Positions 57,460-64,000 of a stretch of DNA of 64,000 nucleotides are shown here, one piece after another. A model generated the notes under the pieces. That model made no database searches. It worked only from the letters and a program-made list of their open reading frames with translations, and had not been told where the DNA came from. Origin of the DNA: JAKAXS01 sp965279065 (lineage in GTDB: Bacteria > Pseudomonadota > Alphaproteobacteria > Rhizobiales > Hyphomicrobiaceae); NCBI GenBank assembly GCA_965279065.1, contig OZ257134.1:372001-436000 (forward strand), given 5' to 3'. Each line of letters begins with the position of its first letter. Positions within the stretch are counted from its first letter, which is position 1. Position numbers and translations under genes: made by a program.

Positions 57460-58563
57460 ATGACACCAATGCTGCGCGCAGCGCCAAACACCTTCGCCGC
57501 CGATCCCTTGCGCTGGGCGCGCGTGAACCTGTTCTCCACCTGGGGCAACACGGCGCTGACGCTCGTCGGCGCCGCTCTTGCCGCATGGATCGTGGCGGCC
57601 TTCTTCGACTGGGCGATCTTCAGCGCCGTCTTCACCGGCGACGACGGCAACGCCTGCAAGGCCGAAGGCACCGGCGCCTGCTGGCCGTTCATTCGCGCCA
57701 AGATGGGCGTGTTCATGGTCGGCCGCTATCCCGACGCCGAGCGCTGGCGCGTCAGCCTCACGTATGTGCTGGCGCTCTCTGCCCTCGTGCCGTTGATGAT
57801 CCCGCGCGTGCCCGGCAAGCTCTGGCTCTCGCTCTACCTGCTGATTGCCTTCCCGATCATCGCCTACATCCTGCTGCGCGGCGGCTTGCTTGGTCTCAAG
57901 GGCGTCCCCACCGAGCTGTGGGGCGGCCTGCTCGTCACCCTCGTCGTCGCCTGCGTCGGCATAACCGCCTCGTTCCCGGTCGGCATCCTCCTCGCGCTGG
58001 GCCGCCGGTCGGAGCTGCCGATCATCCGCTACGCCTCGATCGGCTTCATCGAGATCGTGCGCGGCGTACCGCTGATCACCGTCCTGTTCATGGCCTCGGT
58101 CATGCTGCCGCTGTTCCTGCCCAGCGACATCACCATCGACAAGCTGTTGCGCGCCCTCGTCGGCGTCGCCTTGTTCTCCGCCGCCTACCTCGCCGAAACC
58201 ATCCGCGGCGGCCTGCAGTCGATCCCGCGCGGCCAATACGAAGCCGCCGACGCCCTCGGGCTGTCGTACGCGCAGAAAATGGGCTTCATCATCTTGCCGC
58301 AAGCCCTGAAGCTGACGATCCCCGGCATCGTCAACTCGTTCATCGCCCTCTTCAAGGATACCAGCCTCGTCCTGATCATCGGCCTGTTCGACCTGCTGGG
58401 CATCGTCCAGCAAGCCATCCAGTCCGATCCGAAATGGTTCGCCCATTCCACAGCGACGACGGGCTACGTCTTCGCCGGCTTCGTCTTCTGGCTCTTCTGC
58501 TTCGGCATGTCCCGCTACTCCGCCTTCCTGGAACGCCGCCTCGACACGACCAACAGGAACTGA
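57460..58563 (+). CDS. aapM: General L-amino acid ABC transporter permease AapM
   Basis: 367-residue second permease. EAA loop S-I-P-R-G-Q-Y-E-A-A-D-A-L-G-L-S, followed by I-L-P-Q-A-L-K-L-T-I-P-G-I-V-N-S-F-I. N-terminal insertion with a Cys pair (N-A-C-K-A-E-G-T-G-A-C-W) in a periplasmic loop. Starts four bases after aapQ with GGAG upstream. The four genes form one importer of broad amino-acid range. Confidence 0.94.
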   Translation: MTPMLRAAPNTFAADPLRWARVNLFSTWGNTALTLVGAALAAWIVAAFFDWAIFSAVFTGDDGNACKAEGTGACWPFIRAKMGVFMVGRYPDAERWRVSLTYVLALSALVPLMIPRVPGKLWLSLYLLIAFPIIAYILLRGGLLGLKGVPTELWGGLLVTLVVACVGITASFPVGILLALGRRSELPIIRYASIGFIEIVRGVPLITVLFMASVMLPLFLPSDITIDKLLRALVGVALFSAAYLAETIRGGLQSIPRGQYEAADALGLSYAQKMGFIILPQALKLTIPGIVNSFIALFKDTSLVLIIGLFDLLGIVQQAIQSDPKWFAHSTATTGYVFAGFVFWLFCFGMSRYSAFLERRLDTTNRN

Positions 58564-58602
58564 AGTCGCCGATTGCCTTTGGCTACAATCAGCACCCATC
58601 AC

Positions 58603-58627
58603 AATCACGACTTGAAAAGTCATGATT
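58603..58627. promoter_or_regulatory. Inverted repeat before the TonB receptor gene
   Basis: AATCACGACTT-GAA-AAGTCATGATT: 11-bp arms with one mismatch, 59 bases before the receptor start and 40 after aapM. It could be an iron-related operator or the end of the aap transcript. It does not match the classical Fur box, the ICE box (Irr), or the TGA-N9-TCA IRO box (RirA) well, so no regulator is named. Confidence 0.4.
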
Positions 58628-58685
58628 GATGTCTTATGGTTTTCTGAGACCGGTCCGCACGATCGGCCGCGAGCCGGGGGGCTTC

Positions 58686-61007
58686 ATGACTTTGCATTGG
58701 GTGCACGCCCGCAGATGGGCGTTGATATCGGCTGTCTGCGGCGGGGTCTTGGCATCGCCGGCGGTCGCCCAGCAGGCCGCCGAACCGGCCAAACCGGGCA
58801 GCAGTGTGCCGCTACCCGAACTGGTCGTGGAAGGCAAAGCCAAGTCGAAGGCAAAGCCGAAGACTGCCAAGAAGGCAGCGGCGATCGCCAAACCCGCCGC
58901 CGTAAAGCAGGCCGCGCCTGCGACGGAACCGCCGCTCCCGGACGCCATTGCCAGCGACGGCGGCAGCACCGCCCCCGGCGCGACCGACGGCTACGTCGCC
59001 AAGGAGACCAGCGTCGGCACCAAGACCGCCACGCCTCTGAACGAGATCCCGCAGTCGATCTCCACCGTCACGCGCAAGCAGCTGGAGGACCGCAAGCCGT
59101 TGAACCTGCAGGAGGCATTGGGCTACACCGCCGGCGTTCGCATCGGTGAATCAGGCTATGATCCGCGCTTCGAGACCTTCAAGATCCGTGGATTTGACGC
59201 GTACTACTCCGGGATTTTCCGCGACGGCCTGCGCGAACTCAACAATGCCTCGTTCGGCCAGTTCCGCGCCGAACTCTACGGCATCGACAGCCTGACCGTC
59301 CTTAAGGGCCCGTCCTCCACGCTCTACGGCGCCAGCAACGCTGGCGGCATCGTCGATATGTACACCAAGCGACCAACTGCGACGCCGTTCAACGAGGTTG
59401 AAGTTCAGGTCGGCAGCTACGAACGCTTTCAGGGCAACTTCGACTTTTCCGGCCCGATTGCCCCCGGCAGCGATGTGCTCTACCGCATGACTGGCGTCAT
59501 CCGCGATAGCGAGACGCAGCAAGTCGGCATTCCCGACGACCGCCTCTACTTGGCTCCCGCAATCTCATTCAGGCCCGACGCCGACACCAAAGTTACGATC
59601 TTCGGCGAATACATGGACATGAAGACCGGTGGCAACACCGCCTACCTCAACGTCTTCGACAGCAACGGCCGCGCACGCCGCACCAACATCTTCTCCGGCG
59701 ATCCTGCGTTCAACGATTTCGACCAGACGCAAGAGCGCGTCGGCTACGAAATCGAGCGCCGCGTCAACGACGCGGTCACGTTGCGCCAGAAAGCCCGTTA
59801 CGGCCATCTCGACTCGCGGGCCGAATACATCGACATCGATTACGGGTCGGATCTTGCGGATGATATTTTCACGCGCAATACCGGCCTTCTGGAGAGCGAA
59901 GTCCATACCGGCGTGATTGATAACCAGGCCGAGTTCAAGTTCTCCACCGGACCGATCCGTCACGTCCTTCTGGCTGGCGTCGACGCCGGCTTGGTCAGCA
60001 GCAGCGAAGGCTACGGCGACGCCTCGGGACTAGCCGAGGGCGTGCCCGATCTCGTGAACTACAACTACGGCCAACAGCACATTCCCGCCCCGGCCATCGA
60101 GTCTGTGTCGGATCAGGATCTCTATTTCGTCGGCGCGTATCTCCAGGACCAGATCAAGCTGGACCGCTGGATATTGACGCTCGGCGGTCGTCACGACTGG
60201 GTCCACAGCGAGACAGACACGATTGATCTAACGGCAGCCGAGACCGAATCCGACATCCAGAATGATCAGGCGTGGTCAGGCCGCGCCGGCTTGACCTATC
60301 TCTTCGAGTCCGGTTTCGCGCCCTACATCGCCTACGGCACGTCGTTCCTGCCGAATGCTGGTGTCTCACAGGCCACCCAGACCCCGTTCGATCCAACGAC
60401 ATCGAAATCGAAGGAGGCTGGCATTAAGTACTTCGTCCCTGGCCGGAGTGCGTCGGTAACGACGGCGGTGTTCGAGATCGAGCAGGAGAATGGGCTTGTC
60501 GCGCAGTTCGTACCCAGCTTGAACCAGGTTGCTACGGTGCAGGCGGGCGTTCTTCGCGCCCGCGGCTTCGACATCGACGCCACGGCATCGCTAGGCAGTG
60601 GCCTCAGCGTACTCGCGTCCTATGCCTACTTGGACATGACGATCGTCGAGGGCGACGACGGCACCAACGGCAACAAGCGTTCGAGCGTCCCGCGCCACAC
60701 CTTTTCGCTCTACGGCGACTACACGATGCAGTCGGGCGCCTTCCGCGGCCTCGGCTTTGGCGCGGGCGTCCGCTACATCGGCACCAGCTTCGGCGACGAG
60801 GAGAATACCTTCGGCAACGAGGCACGCGCCCTTGTTGACGCAGCCGCTCACTACGATCTTGCGGCCCTCGATCCGAAATTCACCGGCGCCCGCCTTCAGC
60901 TCAATGCCACTAACATCTTTGACACGGAAAAGGATGTCTGCTCGTCGAACTACTGCTACCGCGACCAGGGCCGCAGCGTTCTCGGCAGCCTGCGCTACCG
61001 CTGGTAA
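58686..61007 (+). CDS. TonB-dependent siderophore receptor, FhuA/FCT-like
   Basis: 773-residue outer-membrane receptor. Signal peptide to about A-V-A-Q-Q, then a Lys/Ala/Pro-rich stretch (about 25-85), TonB-box region, plug domain about 110-235 (T-P-L-N-E-I-P-Q-S-I-S-T-V-T, L-Q-E-A-L-G-Y-T-A-G-V, V-L-K-G-P-S-S-T-L-Y-G-A-S-N-A-G-G-I-V), and a 22-strand barrel ending in R-S-V-L-G-S-L-R-Y-R-W with terminal aromatic Trp. The plug pattern is that of ferric-hydroxamate-type siderophore receptors; substrate is inferred. The Lys/Ala linker between signal and plug is unusual. ATG 58686 follows GGGGGG. Confidence 0.92.
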   Translation: MTLHWVHARRWALISAVCGGVLASPAVAQQAAEPAKPGSSVPLPELVVEGKAKSKAKPKTAKKAAAIAKPAAVKQAAPATEPPLPDAIASDGGSTAPGATDGYVAKETSVGTKTATPLNEIPQSISTVTRKQLEDRKPLNLQEALGYTAGVRIGESGYDPRFETFKIRGFDAYYSGIFRDGLRELNNASFGQFRAELYGIDSLTVLKGPSSTLYGASNAGGIVDMYTKRPTATPFNEVEVQVGSYERFQGNFDFSGPIAPGSDVLYRMTGVIRDSETQQVGIPDDRLYLAPAISFRPDADTKVTIFGEYMDMKTGGNTAYLNVFDSNGRARRTNIFSGDPAFNDFDQTQERVGYEIERRVNDAVTLRQKARYGHLDSRAEYIDIDYGSDLADDIFTRNTGLLESEVHTGVIDNQAEFKFSTGPIRHVLLAGVDAGLVSSSEGYGDASGLAEGVPDLVNYNYGQQHIPAPAIESVSDQDLYFVGAYLQDQIKLDRWILTLGGRHDWVHSETDTIDLTAAETESDIQNDQAWSGRAGLTYLFESGFAPYIAYGTSFLPNAGVSQATQTPFDPTTSKSKEAGIKYFVPGRSASVTTAVFEIEQENGLVAQFVPSLNQVATVQAGVLRARGFDIDATASLGSGLSVLASYAYLDMTIVEGDDGTNGNKRSSVPRHTFSLYGDYTMQSGAFRGLGFGAGVRYIGTSFGDEENTFGNEARALVDAAAHYDLAALDPKFTGARLQLNATNIFDTEKDVCSSNYCYRDQGRSVLGSLRYRW

Positions 61008-61054
61008 CGTCTGAGTCGAAGTCCCAAGTGGTCGGGCAGGGTCCCATGCGACAT

Positions 61055-62248
61055 TCAGATTGATGCCTCGCCCAGCATCTCCGCCACATAATCCCCGATC
61101 GCCAGGCACGACGTCAGCCCTGGGCTCTCGATGCCGTACAACGCCACCAGTCCCTCCACGCCGTGCTCGCGCACGCCGTGGATCGCGAAGTCCGCCGCCG
61201 GTTCGCCCGCAGCATAAATCTTCGGCCGCACACCCGTAGAGCCCGGCTGTAGCGCACCGTCCCGCAGTCCCGGCCAGTACCGCCGCACTTCGCGCTCGAA
61301 CCGGACCAGCCGCGCGCCATCCGCATCGTCGAAGTCGTACGATACGTCGTCGCGCCAGTCGATGTCCGGCCCGAACCGCGCCTGCCCTGCAATGTCGAGC
61401 GTAAGATGGATGCCGAGCCACGCGCCATGCGGCACCGGATAGATCAGATGCGAAAACGGCGCCTTGCCCGACAGCGTGAAGTAGTGCCCCTTCGCCGGAT
61501 ACATCCGCGGCACGCGATAGCTCCCGTCATAGGAGAGCAGTCCGCCCAGCTGCGTCGCGCCAAGACCAGCGGCAATCACCAGCTGGCGCGATGTGATCGC
61601 GGCCACGCTCCCATCGACACTCCTCGTCTCGACAGCAAACCCGCCGTCGACCCCGCGCGAAATCGCCGTCACCTCTGTATTGAACGCGATCATGCCGCCG
61701 GCATTGCTCACGTCTGCCTCAAGCGCCAGCAACAGCCCGTGCGTATCGAGCACCGCCGTGCCCGGCGACAGCAGCGCCGCCACGCAGGCTACCTCCGGCT
61801 CGAGCGCCCGCGCCTCCTCGCGCGAAAGCCGTCGCAACGGCTCCGCCCCGTTGCGCCGCGCGCTGTCCGCGATCGCATCCAGCGCCGCGCATTCCTCATC
61901 ACACGTCGCGACGATCAGCTTGCCCGTCTTGCGCACCGTGACGCCGGCATCCTCGCAGTAGGCCAGCAGCTGCCGCCGCCCCGCCACGCACAGCCGCGCC
62001 CGTAGACTGTCAGCCGGATAATACAGCCCGGCGTGGATCACCTCGCTGTTGCGCGATGAGACTTCCATGCCTGCACCACTGTGGCGCTCGATCACCAGAA
62101 CGTCGTGCCCCAGCAACTTAAGACGCCGTGCGATGGAGAGACCTACAACTCCAGCGCCCACAACGATAATTTCGACTCCATTTGTTCCGGAATCGCAATT
62201 TGTTCCTGGTAAAGATGTGATGTTCACAAACGTGATGTTCCGATTCAA
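61055..62248 (-). CDS. lhgO: FAD-dependent oxidoreductase, L-2-hydroxyglutarate oxidase (LhgO)-like
   Basis: 397 residues, DAO superfamily. The FAD Rossmann motif V-V-G-A-G-V-V-G-L-S-I-A-R-R-L follows about 27 uncertain residues. The E-V-S-S-R-N-S-E-V-I-H-A-G-L-Y-Y-P motif and the later Y-P-A-K-G-H-Y-F and Y-G-I-E-S-P-G-L-T-S are typical of the LhgO/YgaF family. Would oxidise L-2-hydroxyglutarate (a metabolic side product) at the membrane. The start is not well defined: TTG 62248 is the upstream limit without a ribosome site. Divergent from the exonuclease genes. Confidence 0.85.
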   Translation of the reverse strand: MNRNITFVNITSLPGTNCDSGTNGVEIIVVGAGVVGLSIARRLKLLGHDVLVIERHSGAGMEVSSRNSEVIHAGLYYPADSLRARLCVAGRRQLLAYCEDAGVTVRKTGKLIVATCDEECAALDAIADSARRNGAEPLRRLSREEARALEPEVACVAALLSPGTAVLDTHGLLLALEADVSNAGGMIAFNTEVTAISRGVDGGFAVETRSVDGSVAAITSRQLVIAAGLGATQLGGLLSYDGSYRVPRMYPAKGHYFTLSGKAPFSHLIYPVPHGAWLGIHLTLDIAGQARFGPDIDWRDDVSYDFDDADGARLVRFEREVRRYWPGLRDGALQPGSTGVRPKIYAAGEPAADFAIHGVREHGVEGLVALYGIESPGLTSCLAIGDYVAEMLGEASI

Positions 62249-62325
62249 TTACAGGGACTTACGACGCGATGATGAGATTAACTGTTGTGACTTGTCCACA
62301 GAGGCATATTTGCGCCTTGCGAAAG

Positions 62326-62340
62326 GAACAAAGCTAGAAC
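62326..62340. promoter_or_regulatory. LexA (SOS) box before the exonuclease pair
   Basis: GAAC-N7-GAAC at 62326-62340, ending 13 bases before the ATG at 62354. GTTC-N7-GTTC (or its complement) is the established LexA site of Hyphomicrobiales and other alphaproteobacteria. Candidate -35/-10 pairs (TTGCGC/GCTAGA or TTGCGA/CATGAT) overlap the box, so bound LexA would block transcription. The following genes are DNA-repair nucleases, which fits. Confidence 0.65.
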
Positions 62341-62353
62341 ATGATCTCGAATC

Positions 62354-63487
62354 ATGAGCTTTACCTTCATCCATACGGCCGACTGGCAGATCGGCAAGCC
62401 GTTTGGTGAGTTCGCGGGCGACAAGCCTGGCGTGCTCCGCCAGGCACGGCTCAATGCTGTCGATACGATCGCCGGTGTCGCGCGCCAGCGCGGCGCCGCC
62501 CACGTGCTCGCCGCCGGCGACATCTTCGATTTCGAGACCGGCTCGTCGGGCCTCGTCCGTCATCTCGTCCAGCGGCTTGCCAGCCATCGCGACATCACCT
62601 GGCATCTGATCTCCGGCAACCATGATCCCGCCCGCGCCAGCAGCGTGTGGGACGACGTGCGCGCCGCCGCCCCGCCGGCCAATGTCGTGCTGCACCTGGA
62701 ACCCGTTGCCACGGAAATTGCGCGCGGCGTCATTCTCTTGCCCGCACCGCTGAAGGCCAAGTCCTGCGTCTCTGATCCTACGGCCTGGATGGACCAAGCC
62801 CCGTCGCCCGACGGCAGCATCCGCATCGGCCTCGCGCACGGCTCCGTCACCGGCTTCGGCAGCGAAGGCGACGCCGCCGTCCCCATCGATCCCACGCGTC
62901 CGCGCACAGCCGGCCTCGCCTTCCTCGCGCTGGGCGACTGGCACGGCACCAAGCGCATCGGCGAACGCGTCTGGTACGCCGGCACGCCGGAGCCGGACAG
63001 CTTTCCCGACAACGATCCCGGCAACGTCCTCGCCGTCACGCTTCCCGGCGCCGCGGCAGCGCCCGTCGTCGAACAGGTCCGCACGGCCACGTACACCTGG
63101 CTGAAGCGCGACGTGCGGGCCACGGGCGCGCAAGACTTGCAGCCGCTCGTGGCCGAGATTGCCGCCCTTGGTCCCGAGGCGCAGCGCCACCTCCTGCATG
63201 TCATGCTGAACGGCCGCGCGCATCTTGCCGACCATCTTGCCGCCACGCGTCGCGTGGCGGATCTCGAAGCCTCGCTCTTCCATCTCGGTAGCGACGTCTC
63301 GCAGTTCTCCGTCCTGCACGAAGCCGCCGACCTTGCTTCGTTCGGCAGCGGTGCCCTGCGTGCCGTCGCCGAACGCCTGTCCTCGCAAGCCGGCGACGGC
63401 GACAGCCGCCAGGCCCGCGTCGCCGCCCAGGCACTGCTCAAGCTGGCCGACATCGCAAGCACGACCGCCGGGGAGACCGCCGCATGA
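62354..63487 (+). CDS. SbcD-like DNA repair exonuclease (metallophosphoesterase)
   Basis: 377 residues with the calcineurin-like motifs: H-T-A-D-W-Q-I-G (the usual D-x-H third position is Gln here), A-A-G-D-I-F-D, S-G-N-H-D-P, A-H-G-S, and G-D-W-H-G. Mre11/SbcD-type 3'-5' exonuclease and hairpin nuclease, expected to work with the ATPase encoded next. It overlaps that gene by four bases (ATGA). The preceding LexA box suggests DNA-damage induction. Close relatives are the YhaO-type nucleases. Confidence 0.88.
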   Translation: MSFTFIHTADWQIGKPFGEFAGDKPGVLRQARLNAVDTIAGVARQRGAAHVLAAGDIFDFETGSSGLVRHLVQRLASHRDITWHLISGNHDPARASSVWDDVRAAAPPANVVLHLEPVATEIARGVILLPAPLKAKSCVSDPTAWMDQAPSPDGSIRIGLAHGSVTGFGSEGDAAVPIDPTRPRTAGLAFLALGDWHGTKRIGERVWYAGTPEPDSFPDNDPGNVLAVTLPGAAAAPVVEQVRTATYTWLKRDVRATGAQDLQPLVAEIAALGPEAQRHLLHVMLNGRAHLADHLAATRRVADLEASLFHLGSDVSQFSVLHEAADLASFGSGALRAVAERLSSQAGDGDSRQARVAAQALLKLADIASTTAGETAA

Positions 63488-64000
63488 AGATCCTCGCCGT
63501 CCGGCTTGCCGAAGTCGGCTGCTTCTCCAAGGCCGTCGCGTTGGAAGGCCTGAGCGACGGCCTCAACGTGCTGGCGGGTGCCAACGAGGCCGGCAAGTCG
63601 ACCATTCTCGCCGCCTTGCGCATGGCCTTCGAGCAGTCGCACAAGACCACGCACCGCGACGTCGAGGCGCTGCGTCCCTACAGCGGCGGCGCCCCGCTCG
63701 TCGAAGTCGATTTCGCAATCGGCGGTCAGACGTGGCGCCTGCGCAAGCAGTATCTCACCGGCCGCGCCGCGGAGCTGCGTAACCTCACCACCGGCCAGAT
63801 CTCGCGCGGCGCCGACGCCGAGGAGAACCTTTCCGCGCTACTCAACCAGGGCGGCGGGCGTGCCTCGCTTGGTCTGTTATGGGCCGGCCAGAAGGACACG
63901 CTGACGCCCACACCTCCGGATGGCGATGCTGCTTCTGGCTTGAAGCGTCTCATCTCCGCCGAGATCGCCGTCACCGTCGGCGGCAGCGAAGCCCGCTTGG
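63484..64000 (+). CDS. SbcC/YhaN-like AAA ATPase (5' end only)
   Basis: N-terminal 172 residues of an SMC-like repair ATPase. Walker A is A-G-A-N-E-A-G-K-S-T at about residues 32-41 after the usual M-K-I-L-A-V-R-L start; L-R-K-Q-Y-L and G-L-L-W-A-G-Q continue the family pattern. The frame runs out of the window. Partner of the preceding nuclease, with ATGA overlap. Confidence 0.88.
   Translation, partial: MKILAVRLAEVGCFSKAVALEGLSDGLNVLAGANEAGKSTILAALRMAFEQSHKTTHRDVEALRPYSGGAPLVEVDFAIGGQTWRLRKQYLTGRAAELRNLTTGQISRGADAEENLSALLNQGGGRASLGLLWAGQKDTLTPTPPDGDAASGLKRLISAEIAVTVGGSEARL

Overview
The window reads as a chromosomal segment of a high-GC alphaproteobacterium of the order Hyphomicrobiales (Rhizobiales). 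Four things point there: an alphaproteobacterial division/cell-wall (dcw) cluster, a SAM-II riboswitch in front of metZ, an HWE-family histidine kinase, and intergenic repeats of the rhizobial mosaic type. A Hyphomicrobium-like genus is a guess from the general gene content only. No tRNA, rRNA, CRISPR array, insertion sequence or prophage was seen; the one stable RNA gene recognised is rnpB.

Layout. 1-3.4 kb (minus): mraZ-rsmH-ftsL-ftsI, the first half of the dcw cluster, with a phased 10-bp operator array before mraZ. 3.6-12.9 kb: a mixed interval (DHFR-like protein, Ala/Glu-repeat protein, GlsB-type membrane protein, rnpB, a DEAD-box helicase with a long basic tail, small exported proteins, a peptidoglycan amidase, a TerB/J-domain protein). 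13-22.7 kb (plus): ddl-ftsQ-ftsA-ftsZ-lpxC-bamD-ligA, the second half of the dcw cluster, so the two halves are divergent. 22.8-29 kb: SDR/ArsR divergent pair, dCTP deaminase, SAM-II riboswitch-metZ, apaG, argE. 29-36.4 kb: der, response regulator plus HWE kinase, amiC. 36.5-41 kb (minus): uvrC-pgsA-moaD-moaE. 41.2-46 kb: exported protein, EptA-type phosphoethanolamine transferase, oligoendopeptidase F. 46.0-48.2 kb: a compositionally distinct AAA-ATPase/HNH pair that resembles the Septu (PtuAB) anti-phage system. 49-53.4 kb: kup, DUF411, usg, MarC, Gly-rich exported protein. 53.4-61 kb: GNAT, a general amino-acid ABC transporter (ATPase first), TonB-dependent siderophore receptor. 61-64 kb: an L-2-hydroxyglutarate oxidase-like flavoprotein, divergent from an SbcD/SbcC-like exonuclease pair preceded by a LexA-type SOS box; the last gene runs off the window.

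How it fits together. Most of the window is housekeeping: septum and envelope synthesis (fts genes, ddl, lpxC, bamD, two amidases), DNA maintenance (ligA, uvrC, exonuclease pair), nucleotide supply (dcd), methionine and arginine synthesis, molybdopterin synthase. Most regulatory signals can be tied to a neighbouring gene: MraZ boxes, the ArsR operator, the SAM-II element and the SOS box. The items most worth following are the Septu-like pair, the in-frame palindromic element in the signal-peptide region of the amino-acid binding protein, the phased MraZ boxes, the SOS box before the exonuclease pair, and two intergenic stretches with RNA-like signals but no recognised gene (29.05-29.17 kb and 34.3-34.95 kb). 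All calls come from reading sequence and translations; no database search was run.
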